DNA of 64,000 bases from Sycobia sp. Sy_11. Lineage: Eukaryota > Arthropoda > Insecta > Hymenoptera > Epichrysomallidae. Positions 12,860 to 23,949 of the stretch are shown piece by piece. Position numbers and translations under genes: made by a program. Where the stretch lies: NCBI GenBank assembly GCA_018907035.1, contig JACCIC010000207.1:1-64000 (forward strand), given 5' to 3'. A model generated the notes under the pieces. The model did not search any database and had not been told where the DNA came from. It saw only the letters and a list, made by a program, of their open reading frames with translations. Numbering within the stretch: position 1 is the first letter of the stretch; each line of letters opens with the position of its first letter.

Positions 12860-13580
12860 AGTCTCTATGAACATACAAGAACATTGCATTCTCAAGTTAA
12901 AGAAATGCTACAGACTGGAGTTGTCGAACCATTCACAAGTGGATGGTCAAGCCCAGTGGTGATGGTACGTAACAGCGACGGGAAGTATAGATTTTGCATC
13001 GACTTTCGAAAAGTTAATTTAGTTTCGAAACCCGATGCGTACCCGTTACCTAACATGGACCAATTCTAAGGAAGCTACAATCAGCCAGATATATTTCTAC
13101 CTTAGATCTGAGTAGCGCGTATCATCAAATACCACTTCATCCGGAATCCAAACCGATAACAGCATTTACGGTACCTGGAATGGGGTTGTTCCAGTTTACC
13201 AGGATGCCCTTCGGTTTATCTAACGCTGGAACGTCGTTTCAACGACTTATAGACCGAATTATCGGACCAGACCTCGAGCCGAATGCCTTTTCATATCTAG
13301 ACGATATTATCATCGCTACTCAGGCATTCGAAGAACACTTAGACTGGATACGTCGTGTTCTTGCTCGAGTACCTGAAGCTGGACTTACGATAAACCGAGA
13401 AAAGAGTATCTTTGGACACACCGAAGTCAAGTACTTAGGTGTTCTCGTGAATCGTGAGGGATTTCGTCCCGATCCCGAGAAGATCGAACCAGTAATGCGC
13501 TACACGGAACCGAGTAACCTGAAGCAACTTAGACGTTTCCTCGGTATGTCATGATGGTATAGGAAATTTCTAAAAGATTT
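12860..13580 (+). pseudogene. pol: Gypsy reverse transcriptase, broken
   Basis: Copies element RNA into DNA. The first block GVVEPFTSGWSSPVVMV is at about 12912-12962, followed by RFCIDFRKVN. A stop at 13067 interrupts the frame and the domain resumes with TLDLSSAYHQIPL in another frame (about 13094-13135). The palm signature FSYLDDII lies near 13290-13313 with both catalytic Asp present. A further frame change and stop occur at 13552. The domain is of normal Gypsy length (about 180-230 residues). Confidence 0.9.
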
Positions 13581-14205
13581 CTCTACCATCGCCGAACCAC
13601 TTACACGTCTAACGGGAAAGGACTGTCGTTATGAGTGGATCGAGAAACAACAAGCCTCTTTCGACAAGATCAAATCAATGATCACTTCAGTGCTCGTCCT
13701 GCATAGACCGTCGTTTGATAGCCAGTTTACCGTGCAAACAGATGCGAGTGATACTGGTCTCGGAGCGGTCTTTACGCAGGAACTCGACGGACAAGAACGG
13801 GTGTGGAGTTCGCGAGTAGAGCACTCTCCCAAGCTGAAAGAAACTATTCGGTAACAGAGAGAGAGAGTGCTTAGCTGTCATATGGGCTATTGATAAGTTC
13901 TGTCCTTATATAGATGGATATCATTTCCGTGTGGTTACGGACCACAGCTGTTTGAGGTGGTTTCGTACGATGCAGAACCCAACTGGCAGACTCGCACGAT
14001 GGGCTCTAAGATTGCAAGGGCAAAGTTTCGATGTAGAGCATCGTAAAGGGACGATGAACAACGTGCCAGACGCCCTTTCTAGGACGAGAGAGACGATCTA
14101 TCTTGCTCAACAAGAACCTGGGCCAGAGATACCCAGGACGAATGGTATCTACAATGGTTCAAGAACGTCCAAGATCGTCCTAACGATTATCCGAAATGGA
14201 AAATA
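13580..14205 (+). pseudogene. pol: Gypsy RNase H and tether region, broken
   Basis: The block QFTVQTDASDTGLGAVFTQ (about 13720-13778) holds the first catalytic Asp of the RNase H fold. The frame breaks near 13850 and resumes with ERECLAVIWAIDKF, then VVTDHSCLRWF (about 13931-13965), and ends with the typical HRKGTMNNVPDALSR (14040-14085) that closes Gypsy RNase H. It removes the RNA strand during replication. Confidence 0.88.
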
Positions 14206-15720
14206 ATCGGGGGACAATTATATTGTTATCGTCCAGATGTCTTTAAACGTCAAAGTCCTCGAAGTCATCATGGGCGATGAGGACGCTTGGAAGATCGTCG
14301 TTCCTAAGGAACGCCGTGATACAATTCTTAAAGAATGTTACGATAATCCTACGGCCGGACATCGAGGACGTGAGAAAACTTTCGATTGAGTCAGCAAATA
14401 CTATTACTGGCCTGGATTTTATAGGACAGCTCAAGAATATGTGAAATACTATCTTATATGCCAGCAGTCCAAGGTGGACCAAAGGCCACCTGCTGGAGAG
14501 TTTTAGAAAGACCTTGGCAAATGGTCGCTGGCGATATTACCGCACATTTTGTAAAGAGTCGCCATGGATTTGAGTATATCCTGATATTTCAAGATTTGTT
14601 TACATGGTGGGTAGAATGTATCCCCATCCGTAAAGAGAATGCCAGGACGATCCTCAAAGAATTGAAAAAGAGGATAATACTCAAATTCGGTGCGCCAGAG
14701 GTCTTCCTGTCGGATAATGTTACTGAATTTAAAAATCGTACGATCGACGAATACTTAGTGGAAGCGGGTATACTCATACCCTTACTCCACCGTACCATCC
14801 GGAGGCTAATCCAGTGGAGCGGGTTAACAGGACTTTGAAAACCCGCATAATGGCGTTCGTAGAAGAATCCCATAATATGTGGGACGAGAAACTCGTTGAC
14901 TTAAATGTCTCACTACAGACGACGCCACATAGTTCCACTGGATATTCTCCCGCTCCATTATATTTCGGACGAGAGCTGACTCCGCCAGGAACTCTCCGCC
15001 GCAGCCAGAATCAAGCCACGGCGGAAATTCAACAAGAGAAAGAGAGGGTTCCTGGCTAGCGAAAATGGGTAAGTTGAGAGAACTCTAAGAGGCCGCTAAG
15101 ACACGATCTCAAGGACAACAGCGTCGCCAAGTAAGGTATTATAATGCTAAGCGACGTCCTTCTCCGTACAAAGTCTGTGACCTGGTATGGAAGAAGAATC
15201 GTGTCTTATACTCGATGGCCCAAGGGGTATTGTCCAAATTAGACCCTAAATACGTGGGTCCTTTTGTTATAGTTCAAAAAAAGGGACTTATATGTATGAG
15301 CTGGAAGGTTGTGATGTAGGGATTGAACAGTTGGTTCATGCTGAACAACTCAAGCCGTACGTCCAGGGAGGGTACTTCTACGCTGGAAACAGAGAATGAG
15401 GTTTTATCACAACCACCGTTGGAAGCAGAAGAAGAAGAGACGAATCCTCAACCACCGTTGGATCTCGATTAGGGTGACGAGAGACCCATCTGTAATGCGA
15501 GAGTCTTCACCATCGGGTGAAGATTCTAGAGCGAGGTCCTCTGCGCAGGACGATCCCGAGAATACTCGAGAAATGTTAGGTTCCGTCCCGGTAGGAAACG
15601 AGGTCATTCCGCGTAAAAATAAAATTTTGATCCAGCGGTCTTCGTCTCAAGATATGGCGTCCACTCGTCGAAAGGACCAAACAGAACGAAGACCGCGTGG
15701 AAGGCCACGGAAGAAGAAAT
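14206..15720 (+). pseudogene. pol: Gypsy integrase with GPF-type C-terminus, broken
   Basis: An N-terminal HHCC zinc region is recognisable (AGHRGREKTF near 14357-14385 and a YLICQQSK remnant near 14450-14475). The catalytic core is at 14458-15059: QMVAGDITAHF with the first Asp, then VFLSDNVTEF with the second (Val replaces the usual Gly). The frame changes at about 14770-14810 and the core continues as ERVNRTLKTRIMAF. After a stop at 15057 the C-terminal part gives VWKKN and the YVGPFVIV motif (about 15190-15275), then an acidic and basic tail to 15720. It would insert element DNA, probably at ATAT-like sites. Confidence 0.87.
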
Positions 15721-15763
15721 AGTTTTCCTCTTCCTATTAATATAGTTCGTCCTTCGTTTTCAG

Positions 15764-16419
15764 ATGGACAATTTGATGGACGAATCCTTCGTTGCCCGTT
15801 TTAAGCAGCTGCTCGGGGAGATGTGGGGGCAAGACTTGGCCTTGACGGTAGTCCGTCGGGGCTACCGATCTGCTCGGTTTCCGGCTCATCCTTCCGGAAC
15901 CCTCCTCCGAGGTGATAGAAGAAATGGAGGAGGAAGGTCCGGATTCGGACGAGGGGGAGACTATGAGCGACAAAGGGTAGAGAATCTAACAACAGCTCTA
16001 GCACGCCAAAAGGCCGCCGAGGCCGAGGCATAATGCGTGCATACCGAGCTTCTCCGTACCCGTAAGAGGCTCGCCGTTTAGGGGAGGGTGTTCCCTCCTC
16101 TCTTCGGGATTCCGCAAACTTGGCCGCGGATGAGCGGCTAAGATCAAGGGCGGCTCCACTACCAGGAGGGAGTCGTGGTGGTAGAATACCAGGGTGGATC
16201 ACCGGTAGCCCTGCTGGTCGCGGCAGGGGGAGTCAGTTGGGTAATTCCCGCAGAGAAGATGCCCGACCTGGGGTTTCGAAGAATAAGAACAGAATAGAAA
16301 CCCCAGATGAAGACTTCCGGTCGTACTATGTTCAAGATCCTAGTGGACGGTATGGTCGGCACCACCGGTGTTACTTTTACGGACACCCGGAGGTCACGAA
16401 AGAGGATAAGGTGTCCTAA
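15764..16419 (+). pseudogene. Extra reading frame downstream of Gypsy pol, function unknown
   Basis: After pol there is a further coding-like stretch before the polypurine tract. It has an N-terminal part starting MDNLMDESFVARFKQLLGEM (15764), a Gly/Arg/Glu-rich middle and a C-terminal part (16120-16419) ending near HRCYFYGHPEVTKEDK. Frames change at about 16033-16120. It has no signal peptide or hydrophobic membrane segment, so it does not look like an envelope. Its composition (charged, Gly/Arg-rich, Cys/His near the end) could suit a nucleic-acid-binding accessory protein, but I recognise no family. Confidence 0.5.
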
Positions 16420-16721
16420 TCGTGACGTCCATAAATTCGTAAGAAAAACACCCTGGTTCCTTAAGGGCGGTTGAGGTTCCCGGAGGTCTCTCCCTTAGTG
16501 ACTCCCAGCGGTGAAGAAAAAGAAAACTTTGTTTATTGTTATTTGTATATATTTGTTTTCTTTCGCCGTTGGGATGTCACTGTGTATATAAGAGAAATAT
16601 ATTATAATTTTTGTATACACTGTATAGTTATAGTATTATTTTCGGTTTCTCATCCATATTTCCTATAGTTCTACCTCAGATTTTATTGCAGAGTTGCTTT
16701 ACGGTAGTCTACGCAACGTCT

Positions 16722-16732
16722 GGAGGGGGGGG
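16722..16732 (+). other. Polypurine tract of the Gypsy element
   Basis: GGAGGGGGGGG directly precedes the 3' LTR at 16733, as required for plus-strand priming. Confidence 0.85.
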
Positions 16733-17077
16733 TGTAACATGTATAGGTTAGTTCGACCTATACATGTTAATATTTTCAACAAATAGGAAAAAAGGGAGGG
16801 TAAAAGAGAGAGAGAAGGAGAATAATAATTAATTTAGTATAGAAAAATTGAAAAGTATGATACCTTGCTGATAGTGAAGCTGACAAGTATTTTCTTTATT
16901 TCTTTAATTTATCATGGCCATTTCCATATAAAAGGAGTTATTATCGAGCGATTGAATTAATAAATTGAAAGTGAAATTTATTCCATTCGAGAGACAGTAA
17001 GGTTGTTTAATTAAAAGATCTTGCCAAGTAAAAGGCACAACCAACCGGCCGATACTCGAATACTGAGCTCACGCCAA
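16733..17077 (+). repeat. 3' LTR of the Gypsy element, truncated
   Basis: It matches 9726-10110 to the point CACGCCAA, then switches without transition to a mariner terminal sequence. About two thirds of the LTR (the part equivalent to 10111-10839) is missing. Confidence 0.9.
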
Positions 17078-17124
17078 TCGGTGGTACCATCTTTTCAAAA
17101 CGGCGGAAACGTATTTGTACACAT
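17078..17124 (-). mobile_element. Terminal fragment of a mariner element
   Basis: The block starts TCGGTGGTACCATCTTTTCA and matches 30409-30449, the right end of the mariner at 29057-30450, with only a few differences over nearly 50 bp. It lies in the same orientation as that end, and no transposase is attached. Confidence 0.8.
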
Positions 17125-17780
17125 AATAATATATTATTATTTATAATGCACCTAATTTAAGCGCTATTTTGTGGGGCCTTGAGTTCAGCTACCACACGCG
17201 TCCCCGGGGTTGCGGATAGGGGAACGACCACTCGAAATAAGCACTTCTAAGAGTGACAAATAAGTGGCCGTGGACAAGAGCTTCGAGCAAAAATAGTGGT
17301 ATTCGCCCGTCTACACACCCACTCATCATTCACACACCTACATATCTGTAAGATAGCCGTATTTGGACTAGGGAGTATATCGGGAACTCTATAAACGTGT
17401 TTCCCACGAATAGTGGAGATGGATATTCTATAAACGGGTAATTTCCAGGCGGGTTATGAATGAATGAGAGGCCCTATAAAACGGGCATCTCTCACGTATG
17501 AATGTGACCAGTTTGAGCGACAGTAAGGTCTTGCGGATGCAGTGATTACTTGTTGATTGGTGGGATTAGCTGCGAGGGAATCACTTCATGCTTATGTGCG
17601 TTCCCCTTCTGGAGGGTACAGTTATAAAACCAGATGGCACTCCTGGGCCGCCACAAGTAGGGGGGCCCGAACCCAGTCTCGCCAACATGGGAGGCTACCC
17701 CACACAATGGTAAGACGTCGTCAGATGTCAAATCTCGCTCTCGTAGTAGTGCCGTATGGCGTACGGATAGGACTTCAGTA

Positions 17781-19199
17781 TTGGGGAGATTCAGGACGCT
17801 CAACCGTTATCTCCAACAAGTGATCCTCCTGACCATCACAAATATAAAACATTTAGCACAAATTAATAATATAATCATCAAAGGTAATAAAAAAATTATA
17901 GCAGGCTCTCGAGTGCCGCCTGCAAGCGACTCAGTAGAGTCAATCGAGCTTCCCGGCTCTCCTATCACACCAGTAGGCAACCTGGCTGGTGTGACAGAAA
18001 ATGTTACAGGTAGCAGTATGAATGAAAGTGCGAATGTTTATAAATCGCCGGCAACTTGGGAAGCTGCTGAATGTAAATTACAGGAGCAATTTTACACAAT
18101 AAGCAGAGTCCTAAGTAAAATGATGGAAAGGACTTGCATACAAAAAAATGTAAGTCAAATAATAAAAAACGGTTTGAGTGAGATCAATGAAGCAGTAGAA
18201 ATCGGACAATATGAACTGAAGCGAATGAGACTGCTCCGACAAAAACAGAAAGATAAAGGACGGAGTGAATGTGAGGAGGCAACTCCTCAGAAACGGAAAA
18301 GAGTCCGTCAGACCCCTACTCCGGAGCAGTCGGCCGCACAACAGCGGAAGATCGAGACCGAAACATGGGCGACGGTGGTCTCAAAATATAAAAAACCGAA
18401 AACGACCGAGACGGACAACAAACCGACAAAAGAGCAGACAAAAGCGAGACTCCAAGGTCGCGGGACTGATCGCCCTAACCTCAAAGGCAGGGGAGGAGCG
18501 ATCATGATCAAGCCGGCTGAGGGACAGACGTACGTAGACATGGTACGAACAATACGGCAAAAGGTGGACCCTGACAAGTGTAATACTCAAGTCAGAACAA
18601 TAAGAAAGACAAAAGACGGCGCGGTACTTTTACAGCTCTCCAGACAGAACAACGAGACGGACTTCCGACAGGTTCTTCAAGACGCTGTCGGAGAGACTAA
18701 ACACGTAAAAGATTTGACCTCCAGAGTGACACTGGAATTCCTAGACTTGGACTGTGTCACGACCGACGGAGACATCGCGAACAGCGTTAAATCGGGAAAC
18801 GGGACGGACTGCAGACCGTCGGCCCCATGTTTTCTACGTTAACAGTCGAGGACAGAGAATGGCGGTCTGCGATTTTGACGTAAAAGAGGCTACCGACCTC
18901 TTAAGGAAAGGGCGTATTAAAATCGGGTGGGTTATATCAAGAATAAGAGCAAGGATACGCGTCTCGCGATGCTATAGATGCCTCGGGTTCGGTCATGTAC
19001 GGAAAGACTGTAAAGGACTGGACAGACGAAGCTGCTGCTGGTGATGCGGCCTCGAGGGTCATTCCCACAAGGAATGCAAGAGTCGTGGGGAGTGTTTCCT
19101 GTGCACTGAGGATAATATCCGAGACAGGGGACACTTACCCAGCTCGTCCTCGTGTGCCGCGTTCAGGATAGTACTAACAGAACAGAAAACAGTCACACA
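17781..19199 (+). pseudogene. LINE ORF1 (gag-like) with CCHC zinc knuckles, broken
   Basis: The first 353 codons (17781-18842) form a charged, Lys/Arg-rich protein with a basic stretch around codons 155-200; the real start may be an internal Met near 18020. The frame changes at about 18790-18840 and the continuation (18754-19044) carries the knuckle CYRCLGFGHVRKDC. An in-frame TGA at 19042-19044 interrupts the second knuckle, whose C-G-L-EGHSHKEC part follows, and a third Cys cluster (CFLC) comes before 19150. Three knuckles near the C-terminus are typical of R1-clade ORF1, which binds the element RNA. Confidence 0.82.
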
Positions 19200-20240
19200 A
19201 TGACGACGACGATACACCAATGCAATATGAACGGGAGTAGCGTGGCAGAAGCACTGCTCCCGCAGATTTCGGCGGAACTGAACATCGACGTGCTGATTAT
19301 CAGTGAGCAATACAAAGACAGACGATTACCGACTTGGCTCACAAGCAGCTCGGGCAAGTCCGCAGTTTGGTTACGTGGAAAGGGTGTGTCGAATATCGTA
19401 CGCAGCGGGACTGAGGAGGACTGTGTCTGGGTGACGGTCGCTGACATAACCTATGTCAGTGTTTACCTGAGCCCAAACAGCAGTGCCTCCGAGTACGCGA
19501 CTAAACTTGGAAAAATCGAGGACGCGTTGCGGGAAATCCCTGGTAACGTGATCGTGGCGGGCGACTTTAACGCGCGGGCGATCGAGTGGGGAATGCCCTT
19601 GACCAACAGACGGGGAAGACTGCTGCTGGAGATGGCCTCAAGGCTGGACCTGGCAGTAGTTAACGAAGGAACGATATCGACGTACAAACGACCGGGATAT
19701 GGTAACTCCATACCAGACGTGACTCTGACCTCGGACAGAATTCGAACTAGGATAAGGGCGTGGCGAGTGATCCAGGACTATACGGCCAGTGATCACCAGT
19801 ACATTGTCTTCAAACTGACAGACACGACGAGACAGACGAGGAAACGGGGCACAAGCTCTACGGGGTAGAACCCCAAACGCCTAGACATAGACGAACTCGA
19901 AAGGTATCTGCAAAATGCAGAAACTCCCTTGCGAGAGGTGCCTCAAGAGTTGACTAACCGGAACAGGATGGTGGCGTTAGCGGCGGCAACGACTGGCTTT
20001 CTCCAGCACCTATGCGATGCCACCATGCTCAAGAAACGGAAAGTACGAAACAGACGACAAATATACTGGTGGACAGCCGAGATCGCGGATCTCAGAAGCA
20101 ATTGTTTGAAGCTGAGACGGAAACCTCAACGAGCCCGAAATCGAGGCGTAGTGGGACTATACTCTACGGAGTATAGTCGCGCCAGACAGCGACTGAGATA
20201 CGCGATCATGACAGTAAGAAACGGTGTTGGAGAAAACTAA
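19200..20240 (+). pseudogene. LINE ORF2 endonuclease domain and linker, broken
   Basis: The frame starts MTTTIHQCNMNGS at 19200. It encodes an apurinic-type endonuclease that nicks the target: IISEQY near residue 37 of this domain, VIVAGDFNARAIEWG with the Asp-Asn pair (about 19549-19593), SIPDVTLTSDRI (about 19708-19743) and ASDHQYIVF with the catalytic Asp-His (about 19785-19812). A single in-frame TAG at 19866-19868 interrupts it and the linker goes on to 20240, where the frame shifts. It is a non-sequence-specific or R1-like nickase; the target cannot be told. Confidence 0.85.
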
Positions 20241-22000
20241 TCGACGAGGTAGACTCGGATCCCTGGAGCAACGGTTATAAAATTGTAACATGCGCCCTGG
20301 AAGGTCGGGGTCCGCCGGAACTACGAGACGCGAGAAGTGATGGAGCGGATAGATGAGAGACTTTTCCCAACCCATCGCAACAGAACTGACGCGAGAAACG
20401 AAATGACAGATATAGAGATCCCTCTCTTCACGCAGGAAGAGCTCCGTAGAGCTTCGAATGCGTTGAAGCCTAGCAAGGCCCCGGGTCCCGATGGTCGCTT
20501 CGCGCCGCCCGGACATCCTTTTGGGTTTGTGCAACGGGTGTCTGGTGGAGGGAGTTTTTAGCAGGCTCTGGAAGGAGGCTCGATTGGTTCTCATCCGTAA
20601 GTCTAAGGGGAACCCCGATTTACCTTCTTCATACAGGCCTCTCTGCCTACTAAATATGGCAGGGCAGCTGTTGGAACTACTGCTGAGACCAAGACTGTCA
20701 CAGGCAATTAAAAACGCCGGAGACCTATCCGAACAACAACACGGATTTAGAAAAGGACGGTCGACAATCGGAGCTATAGGTGACGTGAAGAACATCTTTC
20801 ACGCGGCGAACAGGGGCTGTCATGCAACCAGACCACTGGTTCTGTTGGTGACCCTGGACGTTCGTAACGCCTTTAACTCTGCAAAATGGACAGAGATACT
20901 GGGGTCGTTGGAGTTGACTTTCAAGGTTGACTCCTACCTCCTTCGTATCATACGGGACTACTTACGAGACCGAGGACTGACGTATGATACTTTGGACGGA
21001 AAGAAATGGAAACGCGTGACAGCGGGGGTGGCAAAGGGTTCCATTTTAGGCCCCGACTTCTGGAACGTACAATACGACGGTTTGCTGAGGCTAGACATAC
21101 CCTCCGACGCGCGTCTCATTGCCTATGCCGACGATGTGGCAGCCGTGATAGTCGCACGCGACTATCACTTGATTCAGTTAAAGCTGAATCAGGTCATGAG
21201 ACGCGTGAACGAATGGATGACAGATCACGGACTGCAGCTCGCGCTGCAAAAGACTGAGTTGTTGCTGCTGACTCGCAGACGTATACAGACGGTGGTTCCG
21301 ATGACGTTAGGGACGGAAAGACTGGAAACCAGGAGTGAAGTCAAGTACCTTGGCATAACCTTGGATACGAAGCTGAGCTTCTGGCCCCACCTACGAAATG
21401 CGGCGACAAAGGCAGCAGAAAAGACCAAGGCTCTAAGTAGACTGATGGCCAATACGAACGGACCGAAACAGAACGTTCGCAGACTGCTGATGAGCGTTAC
21501 CCATTCGATTTTGCTTTACGGGGCGGAGGTTTGGGCCGACGCGATGAATATCAGGAAACACGCGAACGCCATGAAAAGCGTACAAAGGGTGGGCGCGTTA
21601 AGAATCGCGTGCGCGTATCGTACCGTGTCTGAGAGCGCCGTTTTCGTGATTGCTGAGGTCATTCCCATCGATCTGCTCGCGGCCGAACGGAAGCGAATTT
21701 ACGAGTGGAGCCTGAACGTTGGAAGGGAAGACGCTGTGACTGAAGAACGGACGAAGACCATCGAGACAGGCAGAGACGGTGGACGACGGACGAAAGAGGA
21801 CGGTGGACGAAAAGACTAATACCCGAAATCGGCCCGTGGAAAGAGAGGAAATACGGAGAGGTGGACTTCTACCTTATCCAATTTCTGTCCGGACACGGAT
21901 ACTTCCGTAAATACTTCTGCAAGATGAAGAGGGTCGCCTCTTCAGAATGCAAGTACTGCGGATGGGCTTGGGACGATGCGGAGTACACATTTTTTGTGCA
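20241..22000 (+). pseudogene. LINE ORF2 reverse transcriptase domain, broken, 3' incomplete
   Basis: The RT entry motif ALKPSKAPGPDG lies at about 20462-20497, then the frame shifts into the long segment 20491-21819. That segment has LPSSYRPLCLLN, EQQHGFRKGRST, LVTLDVRNAFNSA with the first Asp, GSILGPDFWN and the palm box LIAYADDVAA (about 21115-21145). All catalytic residues are present. After another shift near 21785 the C-terminal part reads ECKYCGWAWDDAEYTFF and stops at the A-run at 22000, before the last Cys/His residues. It copies LINE RNA at the nicked target. Confidence 0.9.
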
Positions 22001-22009
22001 AAAAAAAAA

Positions 22010-23449
22010 TTAATAATAACAATATTTAATAATAATTATAATAATTTTATAATTATAATAATTATACTGTCTAACATCCTTAAGTGACAATTTTATTGCT
22101 CTGCCAATGAAACCTTCAGTGTCTCATTTTTGGTTTTGAATTATTGATATGAATTAAAATCTAAAATCCAACCTGACGAAGTAGGTTATCTATAACATTT
22201 AAGCTTCACTTTATTATTATTATGTCTAATGGTATTGATGTCCAAAAAACTCAAATGATTATTGACTTCAGTTTCCTTTGTAAATTTAATTCTATCATCT
22301 ACAGAATTCAAAAGCATCCACCATTTCAATTAAACATATCGGTAATATATAGTTCACACACAAAGCATCCCATAGAAGTTGTCCCTAGGTACTTCGACAT
22401 CAGTTTGTACGGTTCAAATACAATCCTCTCGGTGGTATTGCTCTTATGATTTATTAATAAGAATCAACCATTGCAATATTATTAGTTCATATATGTAAAT
22501 ATACCTTTACATAAACTATACGTATCCACGTAGTAACTTAACGGCGCTATCATATCATCCATTTTCTGCATTAGAATTGCACATTTAAGTCAAGTCGATA
22601 GTCTAACTCATTCAAAGATTGTCGAATACTCATAGCCATACTATTGTATTGTTTCTTTTCAAGATCAGGCGAGTGTACTGATAAAAAGCTAATTATTGCC
22701 AATAAAATCTATTTAATACATGCATTTTCCTTTAGAATACGCATAAGATTGTTTTTATTAAAAATACATAAAATTCTTAAGAACATTCTTTTGTATCTTT
22801 ATAACTTTATAATTGAAAATTATAATTATGGAGAGTTGAATGATGTGTATATATTTTATAGGACTTATTTAAATTATTTTCATAATAAATTATAAGTAAA
22901 TAACCTAAAAGAGTTCTCGATCACTTCTGGTGATCCAGAACCCCCCTAGTTTACATCGCTGACGTCACGCGGCCTCCTCTAGCTGCATATACTTTTCTCT
23001 CTCTCTCTCTCTCTCTGTCTTTGTCTCTCTCTCTCTGTGTCACGTCCCTGCTTTGTTTCCTACTCAATTGACACGATCACGTTTGTATTCATATGAACGA
23101 ACCACTTTTGTTTACGTCGGTTCAAGCAGTAGAGGAGGACGATTTTGTAATCGTTTTCTTTGCCATCCGCTGCAAGTAGATACAAAGAAGATTTTTCTAC
23201 ACAATCCAGGAAACTCAGTCGAAACTCTTTAAAAAAGAAAATTAAAGAATCATTGTCTGATGATGAAGGTAATTATGATACTAATATTAATAATAATGAC
23301 TGATATTAATAATAATGACACATTACAAAATAATCAAAGCACTGACAACAATACTTCTTTCGAATCAGCTGACGGTGATACTGAGCAAGATGATATGTTA
23401 TGGAAAATATCTAGGTATGGTGGACCTTAATTGCCATTCATTTCTTCAT
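22010..23449. other. AT-rich stretch without a recognisable gene
   Basis: It includes an ATT/AAT-rich tail after the LINE (22010-22070) and a short GC-richer block at 22915-22985 with the inverted repeat GATCACTTCTGGTGATC. A CT microsatellite is at 22993-23038. Short frames at 22222-22449 and 22644-22895 have no recognisable motif. Confidence 0.6.
22993..23038. repeat. (CT)n microsatellite
   Basis: CT dinucleotides with a few GT/TTG interruptions. Confidence 0.9.
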
Positions 23450-23453
23450 TTTG

Positions 23454-23625
23454 GAGGCGTATGATGGCTCGATCGCTAGCACGAAGCGCTAGTAGCCTGG
23501 TGTTCCGAGTTGAAATTCCGGTCTCGGCCGGTTAACACAAGGACAACTGTCATAATATATATGTGCTTTGTGTACATCATAGACCTCCATCGCTGATTCG
23601 CACCAGTATTTGGAAGCATAAATTA
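23454..23625 (+). mobile_element. tRNA-derived SINE, copy 1
   Basis: It begins GAGGCGTATGATGGCTCGAT and keeps the tRNA-like head: an A-box-like region with TGGCTCGATCGCTAG and a B-box-like GTTGAAATTCC where the best copy has GTTCAAATCCC. The body is shared with the other three copies up to GGAAGCATAAAT. The 3' tail is missing, so this copy is 3' truncated or deleted. The head drives RNA polymerase III transcription in this kind of element. Confidence 0.8.
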
Positions 23626-23949
23626 GTAAGTAGTTTAGTGAATGGTGCAAAATATTTACAACGCTTCTGGGTATAGAAATAGCCAGATATGACAGACAAT
23701 GGCCAGTCTTTTTGGTGACTTAAAAACAAGTCAGCTATTTGAGTAAAATAAAAACAAGTTAAAGTATCATCGTCGTTCTCGGCAGAAGATCACAAGTCCA
23801 CAGATAATGTACTTACATCTTAATATATTCAATTCGAAAAAGTATAAGGCTAAAAGTCATCGCTTTTGGTGGAAAGTAAATAGTATTTTTGTCAACTGTA
23901 TGCAACGAAAAGGTGGGCGCTCTAGGTATATAATCTCCTGTTGCATTTG

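Larger units (their letters stand above)
9726..17077 (+). mobile_element. Gypsy (Ty3-type) LTR retrotransposon, near full length but dead
   Basis: Direct repeats at 9726 and 16733 both start TGTAACATGTATAGGT and stay alike for about 350 bp, with roughly 15 substitutions and a few indels. The internal order is primer site, gag, zinc knuckle, protease, reverse transcriptase, RNase H, integrase, a downstream extra reading frame and a G-rich polypurine tract. Protease before RT and integrase after RNase H is the Gypsy arrangement. The right LTR ends abruptly at 17077, where a mariner end begins. Numerous frameshifts and stops show no activity. Confidence 0.92.
17170..22009 (+). mobile_element. 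R1-clade non-LTR retrotransposon (LINE), 3' truncated
   Basis: The element has a GC-richer leader (about 17170-17780), ORF1 with CCHC knuckles and ORF2 with an APE-type endonuclease followed by reverse transcriptase; no LTRs are present. The endonuclease and RT motifs are those of the R1 clade (R1, TRAS, SART, Waldo group). Both frames are broken several times. The sequence ends at a 10-bp A-run (22000-22009) while still inside the C-terminal Cys/His motif of ORF2. The exact 5' end and target duplication could not be fixed. Confidence 0.88.
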
